This document shows positions 42,599-50,125 of a DNA stretch of 64,000 nt, one piece after another (positions within the stretch are counted from its first letter, which is position 1; every line of letters begins with the position of its first letter). Under the pieces are notes generated by a model. That model worked only from the letters and a program-made list of their open reading frames with translations. It ran no database searches and was not told where the DNA came from. The stretch is from an uncultured Candidatus Saccharibacteria bacterium (GTDB taxonomy: Bacteria; Patescibacteriota; Saccharimonadia; Saccharimonadales; Saccharimonadaceae), in contig CALKQS010000009.1 in NCBI GenBank assembly GCA_937990725.1, positions 78,088 to 142,087 on the forward strand, written 5' to 3'. The position numbers were made by a program, and so were the translations under genes.

Positions 42599-45031
42599 CT
42601 ATTCCTTCTCCTTCCCTTCCTCCTGCTTCTTGCGTGCGCGGTAAAAGCCACCAAAGCCCACGCGCTTGGCGTCTTGGTGGAGTTTTTGTTCGGTTTTGTT
42701 GGCGCGAATGGAGACCTGCTCGGACTGGTGGCGTGGCTTCACGTGCAAATAATACGTCGTTTTCAGGCCGCGGCGCCAGGCTTCGCTATAGATCGTAATA
42801 TACTCCTCGATATTGCGCGATTCTAAATACATATTGCGGCTAATCGCTTGGTCGACCCACTTCTGAGCGCGGGCCGCCACCTCAATAAAGGCATACGGGC
42901 TCAGCTGAAAGCTCGTCTTATACACATCGCGCACCGCCTGAGGGATCTGCTCCATGTGCTGGATGTCGCCTTGAGTGGTGAGTAGCTCGTCCTTGAGCTC
43001 CTCCCACAGGCCGAGTGCCTTGAGCTTGCGCACCAGGTTGGCATTAACCTCAAGAAACTTGCCATTGAGCGTGCTCCGGCTAAAGATCTGGCTAAATTGC
43101 GGGTCAATCCCTGGGGTGGTGCCCGTCACATGCGAGATATTGGCGGTGGGAGCGATGGCCATAAGCGTGGCATTGCGCATGCCGCGCCTCACCTTGGGGC
43201 GCAGCGCCTCCCAGTCGAGGCGGCGAGTCGTGTTAATTGCCACTGCCTCACCCCGCTGCGCGCCAAGCCGGTCGATCGTGTCGATAGGCAATTCCCCCTT
43301 GCTCCAGCCACTACCAGCAAAGTTAGGGTAGCTGCCACGCGTCACCGCTAGCTCGGCCGACTCATCAATAGCGTAGTAGCTAATAAACTCCGCCAGCTGA
43401 TCGATCAGCTCGTACGCCGCCTCAGATTCATAGCTCAGCTCGAGCTTTTCTAGCACATCGGCCAAGCCCATAAAGCCCAGGCCAATCGCTCGGTTTTGCA
43501 GGTTGCTATTCATCGCCTCCGGAATAGGTGTTGTGGTAATGTCTACAAGGTTATCAAGTTGCCGCGTGGCTGAGCGCGTCGCCTGCTCGAGCCGCGGCCA
43601 ATCCCACGTCTTGGTCGCGTCATCCAGGAAGGCGCTGAGGTTAATACTCACTAGATTGCACACCGCGATATTGTGCTCATCTTGCGGCAAAGTGATTTCT
43701 GTACAGAGGTTGCTGAGGTGAATGGTGCCGGTATTATTGTTAAGCGCCCGGAGGTTAATAGCGTCCTTCCAGGTGAGCCATGGGTGGCCGGTCGCCTGCA
43801 AGCTACTCAGAATTCTGTGGAATTGTTGGCGCGCAGGCAGCTTGTCATAAGCGCGCAGCTTGCCTGCTTCGGCCTGGGTGATGTAATACGCATACCGCTC
43901 GGCAAAGGCTGCGCCATACAGCTCGCTCAGGTCGCTCACCTCAGCTGGGTCAAAGAGATACCAGTCTTCGTCCGCCTGCACCCGACGCATAAATTCATCA
44001 CTAATAAACACCGCTGTGTCGAGGTAGCGTGTCCGCAAATACGGGTCGCCAGAGTTCGAGCGTAGGTCGATGAATTCTCTAAAATCGATGTGCCAGTTTT
44101 CCATATACACGGCGGCTGCACCCATCTTCTTACCCTTGCGTGACACCGCAAACAGCGCTGTATCGATCATCTTAATAAATGGAATTGGCCCCGTGCTTGT
44201 TGTGTTAGTTGTCTTGACTGGGCTACCCGCCGCCCGCAGCTTCGTAAAACTGACACCGATACCACCTGTACCTTTAGCAATCCACATCGTATCGCGCACA
44301 CTCTTGGCAATCGACTCCATATCATCCTGCACTTCCATGACGAAGCAATTGCTCAGCTGCGGGAACAATCCACCAGCATTAACGCGGGTGCTACCACCCG
44401 GGCTGTACTCAAGGTTGGCCATGTGCTGGTAAAACTCAATGGCTGCCTCGGTGGGGTGCTCCTCGTTGTAGCTCAGTCCCATGGCAATGCGCATGGTGGT
44501 AAACTGCGGCACCTCGAGCGGCTCGCCGTTTTGCTTGCGCAGGGCGTAGCGATTGCGGTTGGTCACCACGCCAAGATATTTGCTGAGTTTATCTTTACTC
44601 GGGTCGAGCGCGGCAGCCAGGCGCTCGAGGTCGAAGATCGTCTCATCTTGCATGCGCGGGTCAAGCAAGCCATCGGCCACCGCTTGGCGAATATAGCGCG
44701 GGAAGGCCTCCCTATGCCGTTGGCGCAGCTCTTCATCAGTGGTATATACGCCAAGCAAATCACGGTAGATCGTGCCTAGCAGCAAGCGCGCCGCGATCGT
44801 GTCGTAGTCTGGGTCGTCCTTGATATTCTGCACTACCGTCTGAATGAGCGTCTCCTCCAGCTGCTTGGTCGTCATCCCATCAAAGAGCGTCAGCTGTAGC
44901 TCGCTGGCAATCTGCACGATCTTCTGCAGCGGATCGGCCAGCCCCTGGCTTGCTGCCAGCAATGTGGCATTTATCTTGGTTGTGTCGAATGGCTCGGTCG
45001 TGCCATCGCGCTTGGTAATATGAATTGTCAT
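42599..45031 (-). CDS. nrdA: Ribonucleotide reductase large subunit, tail-less
   Basis: The 810-residue alpha subunit reduces ribonucleotides. The N-terminal ATP-cone (1-95) is an allosteric activity site. Active-site residues are C229 in QLSNCFVM, N441-L-C443-T-E445 and C458 in AVCNLVSINL; the radical-path Tyr pair is in LKTTYYLHV. The C-terminus ends RARKKQEEGKEKE, with no Cys after the active site, although class I enzymes normally have a Cys pair there that is re-reduced by thioredoxin or glutaredoxin. The second of two adjacent ATGs fits the GGGGAGGG site best. The gene leads the nrd operon after a leader of about 120 nt. Confidence 0.96.
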   Translation of the reverse strand: MTIHITKRDGTTEPFDTTKINATLLAASQGLADPLQKIVQIASELQLTLFDGMTTKQLEETLIQTVVQNIKDDPDYDTIAARLLLGTIYRDLLGVYTTDEELRQRHREAFPRYIRQAVADGLLDPRMQDETIFDLERLAAALDPSKDKLSKYLGVVTNRNRYALRKQNGEPLEVPQFTTMRIAMGLSYNEEHPTEAAIEFYQHMANLEYSPGGSTRVNAGGLFPQLSNCFVMEVQDDMESIAKSVRDTMWIAKGTGGIGVSFTKLRAAGSPVKTTNTTSTGPIPFIKMIDTALFAVSRKGKKMGAAAVYMENWHIDFREFIDLRSNSGDPYLRTRYLDTAVFISDEFMRRVQADEDWYLFDPAEVSDLSELYGAAFAERYAYYITQAEAGKLRAYDKLPARQQFHRILSSLQATGHPWLTWKDAINLRALNNNTGTIHLSNLCTEITLPQDEHNIAVCNLVSINLSAFLDDATKTWDWPRLEQATRSATRQLDNLVDITTTPIPEAMNSNLQNRAIGLGFMGLADVLEKLELSYESEAAYELIDQLAEFISYYAIDESAELAVTRGSYPNFAGSGWSKGELPIDTIDRLGAQRGEAVAINTTRRLDWEALRPKVRRGMRNATLMAIAPTANISHVTGTTPGIDPQFSQIFSRSTLNGKFLEVNANLVRKLKALGLWEELKDELLTTQGDIQHMEQIPQAVRDVYKTSFQLSPYAFIEVAARAQKWVDQAISRNMYLESRNIEEYITIYSEAWRRGLKTTYYLHVKPRHQSEQVSIRANKTEQKLHQDAKRVGFGGFYRARKKQEEGKEKE

Positions 45032-45135
45032 CATCCCTCCCCTTGGGCTCCTTACTATACGGTGCACAAAACCAGCCACCAGGGCACGCCTGGAGCCAAG
45101 CTGTATTGTTTGTCTCTCCCGTGTTTATGTGTGCT

Positions 45136-45151
45136 CGCTATATATGTAGCG
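45136..45151. promoter_or_regulatory. Operator-like palindrome at the nrd promoter
   Basis: CGCTATATATGTAGCG is a near-perfect 16-bp dyad just downstream of the predicted transcription start. NrdR boxes have a similar AT-rich centre but a 10-bp core between C and G, whereas here it is 12, so the fit is imperfect. No nrdR gene is in the window. Confidence 0.4.
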
Positions 45152-45161
45152 TCTGTATCCT

Positions 45162-45191
45162 ACTATAGACGCCAGATGTGGTGCTTGGCAA
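45162..45191 (-). promoter_or_regulatory. nrd operon promoter
   Basis: On the minus strand TTGCCA (complement of 45186-45191), an 18-bp spacer and TATAGT (complement of 45162-45167) predict a start near 45154 and a leader of about 120 nt. That leader holds a CCAGG/CCTGG hairpin followed by four T, which could act as a weak attenuator. Confidence 0.55.
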
Positions 45192-45235
45192 GGGGTTTTG
45201 TGAAAACTACAACCGATTTTGTGAGTGACCTCTGT

Positions 45236-45300
45236 GGGTGCTGGTGGCACACTATGGCCTTGGGTAAAAAACATCTGGAGGCCAGCACTCGTACATGCGG
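45236..45300 (+). repeat. Partial copy of the palindromic element
   Basis: AACATCTGGAGGCCAGC at 45270-45286 matches the left half of copy 1 in direct orientation, and GTGCTGG/CCAGCAC pair around it. It lies 58 bp before the inverted copy 2, so remains of two elements lie together here. Confidence 0.6.
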
Positions 45301-45357
45301 GTAGAGCTCTATTGCACTATCCGTGCCAGAATATTATATGAAGCAACAGCTACGTCA

Positions 45358-45458
45358 CTCTATCACCAGACCGAAAATGTTCCGGCCAGATTATATTATA
45401 GTGATTTTCCGCTCGCTGAGTGGCTGGCCTCCAAATATTTTCTTGTCTGGCGATAGAG
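45358..45458 (-). repeat. Palindromic element, copy 2
   Basis: Read on the minus strand this 101-bp sequence matches copy 1 over most of its length, including GGCCGGAACATTTTCGG and CCAGACAAGAAAATAT. CTCTATC/GATAGAG, CCAGAC/GTCTGG and GGCCAG/CTGGCC pair. Differences between the copies often keep the pairing, for example the outer stems. It lies upstream of the nrd promoter, so the two copies face each other across the operon. Confidence 0.85.
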
Positions 45459-45545
45459 CAGCTTGGTGTATAGCAAATAATTTTGATAATGGCTTACCGC
45501 CACTAGTGCAAACTATCTCTCGCACTACTCTCTCCGATGGAGTGT

Positions 45546-45572
45546 GAAAACCGGTCGTAATAACCGGTTTTC
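45546..45572. terminator. Bidirectional rho-independent terminator
   Basis: GAAAACCGGT / ACCGGTTTTC, a 10-bp perfect stem with a 7-nt loop, lies about 120 bp after the stop of the spermidine-synthase-like gene. Confidence 0.8.
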
Positions 45573-45690
45573 AGCCCAGCGCAAGAGGTTTATGTCTAGG
45601 AGATATCGACCATTATAGCGATCTATCGAAGGGAGTGTGGGGAGGGTGAGCGTGAGAAAATACAGCGCATTAACTAACGAGTATACGTCA

Positions 45691-47160
45691 CTAAGAGCGC
45701 ACAGTACGCTCAGACACCTCCCGGCACTCCTGCCGCAATCGCTCCATCGGCGCATAATCATCATGGTAGGGCGGCTGGCTAGCAAAGGGGGCTGGTTGAT
45801 GAGCGGTATCGCCACCATACGTCGCCACGACATTAGTATATTCCCAGCCATCTGCCCGCTCATAGCGGAAGCTCCCCTGCCCCAACAGAGCGGCATACGG
45901 CGCATCCTGGGCAGCAAACAGTGGCTGGCAGGCTGGCTGGCGACTGGCAATCATATTAACCACCACACGGGCGTGCGGGCGAAGATGCCGCTTGAGTGCG
46001 GTAGCATACTCGTGTGTTGCCAGTGAAGCAGGGACATCACCGTCGTTATACACATCGACGAGGACGATATCGTACTGCTCGGTGCTGCGCTCAAGGAAGA
46101 CGCGCGCATCTTGGAAGATCGGTCGCACATTGGCTGGATCGCGATAATAAAAATACTGACGAGCAATCGGCACGAGCCCTGGATCAATTTCTACCACATC
46201 AATCTGGCTCTGCGGATAGCGCTGGGCAAGGAGGCGCGGCACCGTGAAGGTCCCACCGCCCAGCACCAAAATGCGCTGGCGCTGCGGGGCTTGCTCCACC
46301 GCCTGCATCATCTGGCGCGTGTACCAAAATGGCAGCTGCTGCGGCTGCCCGACCACCACACCAGACTGCACACCGGCCGGGCCACTGGCAATCCCGCGGA
46401 TAATCGCGCCATCCTGCCGACGCCATTGCTGGAGTGTGTAGTGCGCCGCGGCGGTATCGATCGTCTGCGCGGCCTGGGCTCGCACCACTGGTGCCACGCG
46501 ATAACCCAGCGCCAAGCCCACGCACAGCACACTCACCACCACGCGCCACTGCCAGTGCTGGCCTGGCACCACCAGCCAACTGGCCAGTACAAGCAGACTA
46601 ATAAGTACCACCAACACGTCGTGAATCCCCAGCCAACCAAACAGGAAAAACCCCGCCGCAAAGGTACCGACGATCCCACCAATCGAATTCACCGCACTGA
46701 GTGACGCCACCGACCGCCCCGTTCGCGCCAGCGTCTCTGTCTGCCGCTCCACCAGATAGGGGCTTAGCGCCCCGAGCACCAGGCTGGTCGGTGCAAATAG
46801 TAGGCTTGCCGCCACTGTGGCTTGCAGGCGGATATCGATCGGCAGCTGGGCCACCCACCGCAGTATATCGTGGTATTGGCACAGCATTGTCAGTACCAGC
46901 AGCGCTGCACCAAGCAGCAGCCAGGCAATATCGCCATCGCGTGAACGCGTATCGGCCAGCACACCACCCAGCCAGTAGCCCAGGCTCATTGCCGCAATAA
47001 TGACGCCAATAATACTCGCCCACACATAGGTCGACGCCCCTACCACTGGCGACATCACCCGCGCCGCCACCAGCTCAAACACCATCACACAAAACCCCGC
47101 CACAAATGCAATCACCAAGCGCCGATACGGCAGCGGCATTATCAGTCGTTTCAGTTTCAT
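45691..47160 (-). CDS. Membrane-fused spermidine synthase-like protein
   Basis: The 489-residue protein has six to eight TMs in residues 1-225 (for example AFVAGFCVMVFELVAARV and FAAGFFLFGWLGI), then a methyltransferase-fold polyamine synthase domain. SAM-binding motifs are RILVLGGGTFTVPRLL and VEIDPGLVPIARQYF. The active-site segment is VDVYNDGDVP in place of the usual Asp-rich DxTDP loop, as in other membrane-fused members. Whether it makes polyamines or uses a lipid or protein is open. TACAAT ends 6 nt before the ATG, so it is predicted leaderless. It is divergent from the ABC genes 89 bp away. Confidence 0.85.
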   Translation of the reverse strand: MKLKRLIMPLPYRRLVIAFVAGFCVMVFELVAARVMSPVVGASTYVWASIIGVIIAAMSLGYWLGGVLADTRSRDGDIAWLLLGAALLVLTMLCQYHDILRWVAQLPIDIRLQATVAASLLFAPTSLVLGALSPYLVERQTETLARTGRSVASLSAVNSIGGIVGTFAAGFFLFGWLGIHDVLVVLISLLVLASWLVVPGQHWQWRVVVSVLCVGLALGYRVAPVVRAQAAQTIDTAAAHYTLQQWRRQDGAIIRGIASGPAGVQSGVVVGQPQQLPFWYTRQMMQAVEQAPQRQRILVLGGGTFTVPRLLAQRYPQSQIDVVEIDPGLVPIARQYFYYRDPANVRPIFQDARVFLERSTEQYDIVLVDVYNDGDVPASLATHEYATALKRHLRPHARVVVNMIASRQPACQPLFAAQDAPYAALLGQGSFRYERADGWEYTNVVATYGGDTAHQPAPFASQPPYHDDYAPMERLRQECREVSERTVRS

Positions 47161-47166
47161 AGGAGT

Positions 47167-47172
47167 ATTGTA
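47167..47172 (-). promoter_or_regulatory. -10 box, leaderless
   Basis: TACAAT is followed by ACTCCT and the ATG at 47160. Confidence 0.6.
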
Positions 47173-47237
47173 GCATGGTTGGTAGGCTATGTTTTTTGAT
47201 GCTATATCGCTGCTCTTTACATCGCACCTCGATATGA

Positions 47238-47243
47238 TATGAT
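47238..47243 (+). promoter_or_regulatory. -10 box, leaderless
   Basis: TATGAT is followed by ATTGTT and the ATG at 47250; overlapping TATGATAT repeats give alternatives. Confidence 0.5.
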
Positions 47244-47249
47244 ATTGTT

Positions 47250-47993
47250 ATGGAAGCAACAGATTCTATCATCACCGTCAGCCATTTTTCGATGAAATTT
47301 GGCAAGACCAGCGTCATCGACGACCTCAGCTTTGAGGTAAAGCGCGGCGAGACGTTTGGGTTTTTGGGGAGTAACGGCTCGGGCAAGACCACCACGATCC
47401 GCTCACTCCTCGGTATTTATCAACCAACTGGTGGCAAGCTGCTCATCGATGGCACGCCATACTCTGTCTCGGGCGACGTCAAGCTTGGCTATCTGCCAGA
47501 GGAGCGCGGCCTGTACAAGAAGGAGAGCGTCATCGATACGATGGTCTACTTTGGCCAGCTTAAAGGCCTGAGCCGCAGCGAGGCACGCAGCAAGTCACTC
47601 GCCTTCCTCGAGCGGGTTGGCCTGGCGGACAAAACCAAGACGCGCCTGGATAAGCTCAGTGGCGGCCAGCAGCAAAAGGTTCAGCTCGGCATCACCATCA
47701 TCAACGACCCAGAGCTCATCATTCTCGACGAGCCCACCAAGGGCTTCGACCCGGTCAACCGGCGCTTGCTCATGGAAATCATTGAGGAGCACCAAGCCAA
47801 GGGCGCTACAGTGGTCATGATCACCCACCAGATGGACGAAGTCGAGCGCCTGTGCGACCGCGTCCTCCTGCTCAAAGATGGCGTGGCTCATGCCTATGGC
47901 ACAGTAGCCGAGGTGCGCGCGCAGTTTGGCGGCAAGTCGCTCGACGATATCTTCATCCAGGTCTATAGCCAGCCCAGCAAGGAGGACAACTAA
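47250..47993 (+). CDS. ABC-2 type transporter ATP-binding protein (NatA-like)
   Basis: The 247-residue ATPase has Walker A GSNGSGKTTT (about 39-48), the signature LSGGQQQKVQ (about 136-145), Walker B LIILDEPTKGFDP and the switch His in MVMITHQMDEVERL. A C-terminal extension after the core is like those of NatA/DrrA-type subunits. The permease gene follows after 1 nt, with its ribosome site AAGGAGG at the end of this gene. Together they should export a drug, Na+ or a lipid-linked compound; the substrate is not visible. It is predicted to be leaderless. Confidence 0.93.
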   Translation: MEATDSIITVSHFSMKFGKTSVIDDLSFEVKRGETFGFLGSNGSGKTTTIRSLLGIYQPTGGKLLIDGTPYSVSGDVKLGYLPEERGLYKKESVIDTMVYFGQLKGLSRSEARSKSLAFLERVGLADKTKTRLDKLSGGQQQKVQLGITIINDPELIILDEPTKGFDPVNRRLLMEIIEEHQAKGATVVMITHQMDEVERLCDRVLLLKDGVAHAYGTVAEVRAQFGGKSLDDIFIQVYSQPSKEDN

Positions 47994-47994
47994 C

Positions 47995-49209
47995 ATGCAT
48001 AACTTATCTACCGTCATCCGCTTCGAGATCACCCGTTCGCTCAAGAAGAAGTCGTTTTGGCTTGCGGCAATCAGCTTCCCGCTGGTGTTTGCCGTACTCT
48101 TTGGCGTCATCTTCCTCTCCAACAAAGCCTCGGAGGATGCTGCCAAGAACCTCGAGAAACAATCCTTTAGCTTTGCCGTCACAGATGAGTCGAAGCTCGT
48201 CAAGCCAGAGCTGCTTGCCGCTACCAAAGCCCAGCCTGTCGCTGCCACGGACAAAGACGCTACCATCAAGCGGGTCCAAGAAGGCAAGCTCGACGCCTAC
48301 ATCTACTACCCCAAAGACATCGCTAAGGAACGGGTGGAAGTCTATGGCAAAGACGTTGGGCTCTTCGACAACGGCCGCTACAGCGGCATTGCCACCAGCC
48401 TGCTCTCTAACTCTGTCCAATCAGAGGTCAGCCCAGCGGTACGCATGGTCATCCAAGACAAAATTAACACCAAGAACACCGTCTACAAAAATGGCAAAGA
48501 ATACAACGCCATCAACGAGATGATCCTACCTGGGCTTTTCTTGGTGCTGTTCTACTTCCTCATTAGCTTCTTTGGCAACCAAATGCTCACCAGCACAACG
48601 GAGGAGAAAGAAAACCGCGTCATCGAGATGATCCTCACCACGGTGCACGCTCGCACACTCATCATTGGCAAGATTATTTCGCTCATCGTCCTGGCGTTTA
48701 TTCAGGGGTTGCTCGTTATTTTGCCGGTGCTTGTCGCCTATCTCTTCTTCAAAGATCAGCTGCAGCTGCCCGATGTCGACCTCTCGCACATTGCAGTCGA
48801 CCCCGTGCGGATTGGGATAGGCTTCCTTGCCTTTGCTGCGAGCTTCCTCTTCTTCACCGGTATGCTGGTGGCAATCGGTGCTGCTGTGCCCACCGCTAAG
48901 GAAGCGGGGAGCTTCTTTGCCACCATCATGATCCTGCTCTTTGCGCCGCTCTATGCCGCCTCGATGCTCGTCTCCACGCCAGACGCGCTAGCAAGCAAGA
49001 TCATCACCTACTTCCCGCTCACCTCACCCATCCCACTCATGCTGCGCAATGCGATTGGCAACCTCAGTGCCATGGATGCCGCCATTAGCATTAGCATCTT
49101 GGCCGTCTGTGCCGCCATCGCCATCATGATGGGCGTGCGCCTCTTCCGCTTTGGTGCGCTGGAGTACAGCCGCAAGCTCAGCCTGCGCGAGATCTTTACC
49201 CGCCGGTAG
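47995..49209 (+). CDS. ABC-2 type permease (NatB-like)
   Basis: The 404-residue protein has one N-terminal TM (about 20-42), an outer domain of about 150 residues, and five or six C-terminal TMs beginning near FLVLFYFLISFFGNQ, the layout of NatB/YhaP exporters. NQMLTSTTEEKENRVIEMILTT is the coupling-helix region typical of the family. The ATG at 47995 follows AAGGAGGACAACTAAC, one base after the ATPase stop. It ends the operon at a strong terminator. The substrate is unknown. Confidence 0.92.
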   Translation: MHNLSTVIRFEITRSLKKKSFWLAAISFPLVFAVLFGVIFLSNKASEDAAKNLEKQSFSFAVTDESKLVKPELLAATKAQPVAATDKDATIKRVQEGKLDAYIYYPKDIAKERVEVYGKDVGLFDNGRYSGIATSLLSNSVQSEVSPAVRMVIQDKINTKNTVYKNGKEYNAINEMILPGLFLVLFYFLISFFGNQMLTSTTEEKENRVIEMILTTVHARTLIIGKIISLIVLAFIQGLLVILPVLVAYLFFKDQLQLPDVDLSHIAVDPVRIGIGFLAFAASFLFFTGMLVAIGAAVPTAKEAGSFFATIMILLFAPLYAASMLVSTPDALASKIITYFPLTSPIPLMLRNAIGNLSAMDAAISISILAVCAAIAIMMGVRLFRFGALEYSRKLSLREIFTRR

Positions 49210-49266
49210 CAGCACAGCGCGCTAGCCCACTATAGCAAGAAGCCAGTGCACTACCTCTGTTTTTGC

Positions 49267-49310
49267 CTCATAGCCCACCGCTTAGTCGGCGGGTTATGAG
49301 TTCAATTTTT
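49267..49310 (+). terminator. Rho-independent terminator
   Basis: A 14-bp stem (49267-49280 with 49287-49300, one mismatch and one G-T pair) has a 6-nt loop and is followed by TTCAATTTTT, about 60 bp after the permease stop. Confidence 0.9.
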
Positions 49311-49315
49311 ACCCC

Positions 49316-49344
49316 TTGACAAAATCCCCACTAATTTGTAATAT
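49316..49344 (+). promoter_or_regulatory. Sigma-70 promoter
   Basis: TTGACA (49316-49321), a 17-bp spacer and TAATAT (49339-49344) precede the 219-residue gene by a leader of about 38 nt. Confidence 0.85.
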
Positions 49345-49388
49345 AAAAGTACCACACAATAACTTCTAGCAATCACAAGGAGAAAACA

Positions 49389-50048
49389 ATGCCCGGCAGA
49401 AGAGCTAATACCGCACCATATGAGGCTAATCCAGCCGACCTTGCAACCGCACTACCTACATCAACCCTCGCCGATACCAAACACACCGGAGGCGACGACA
49501 GCCCAACCGCTGTCTTCCTTACCGCCCAGACGACGAGCTACCCATGCGCCTCATCAACCGACCGCTTCGAGACGCCAGCGAGCCCAGAGGCTGCAGATGA
49601 TGGGTATGATGAATTAGACCCATCAGTCCAGGCAGCAATCAATCAGGAATATATCAACTCTCTCTCTACGAGAGGCGAGGAACTGTCACTGCTCGGGCGG
49701 CTTGGGGAACGTGTTGGTGTTGGACTATCTTGTGCTGCTATTGGTATATCTGCCTTGGCAGCGATAAAATTATTTACTGGCTACGGCATTAAATGGGAGC
49801 CTGATGAGTCGTCAAATTTTCCAACTCTTACTATCGAGTCACTAGATACTGCAGATGTAGCTGATCCTGCAGATATTACCAACCTCAATAGACAAAGAGG
49901 GCAAGAGGCATTTGTCCAGGCATCAAAAGGATTCGCTGTTGGAGTGATAGGCACTGCTCTCACATATACCGCAAGGTGTGCTCGTAAGAAGTCATCCACT
50001 TACTTTGAAGAAGCTGAGGCAGTAGAAGCCAAAACAAATGAGGCGTGA
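49389..50048 (+). CDS. Hypothetical protein with two membrane segments
   Basis: In this 219-residue protein, residues 1-95 are polar, Ala/Thr/Pro/Asp-rich and probably disordered. TM1 is about 110-130 (VGVGLSCAAIGISALAAIKLF) and TM2 about 180-197 (GFAVGVIGTALTYTARC), with a 50-residue acidic loop between. The C-terminus is charged. The first third has different codon use, richer in G+C, than the last two thirds, which may mark a composite origin. AAGGAG stands 6 nt before the ATG. It has its own promoter and terminator. No family is recognised. Confidence 0.8.
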   Translation: MPGRRANTAPYEANPADLATALPTSTLADTKHTGGDDSPTAVFLTAQTTSYPCASSTDRFETPASPEAADDGYDELDPSVQAAINQEYINSLSTRGEELSLLGRLGERVGVGLSCAAIGISALAAIKLFTGYGIKWEPDESSNFPTLTIESLDTADVADPADITNLNRQRGQEAFVQASKGFAVGVIGTALTYTARCARKKSSTYFEEAEAVEAKTNEA

Positions 50049-50088
50049 GCCACATTCTTTGCCTTTTTAGATATCCTGGTAGCCACTC

Positions 50089-50118
50089 ATACTCCGCATA
50101 CCGCGCGGAGTATTTTTT
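50089..50118 (+). terminator. Rho-independent terminator
   Basis: ATACTCCGC / GCGGAGTAT with a 7-nt loop is followed by six T. It lies between the convergent 219-residue gene and the VirB6-like gene, and may serve both. Confidence 0.88.
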
Positions 50119-50125
50119 GTGCGCT

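Noticed and set aside
45080..45160. NrdR box or riboswitch in the nrd leader
   Set aside because: The palindrome at 45136-45151 has a core two bases longer than the NrdR consensus, and I see no conserved riboswitch core. It is kept only as an operator-like site.
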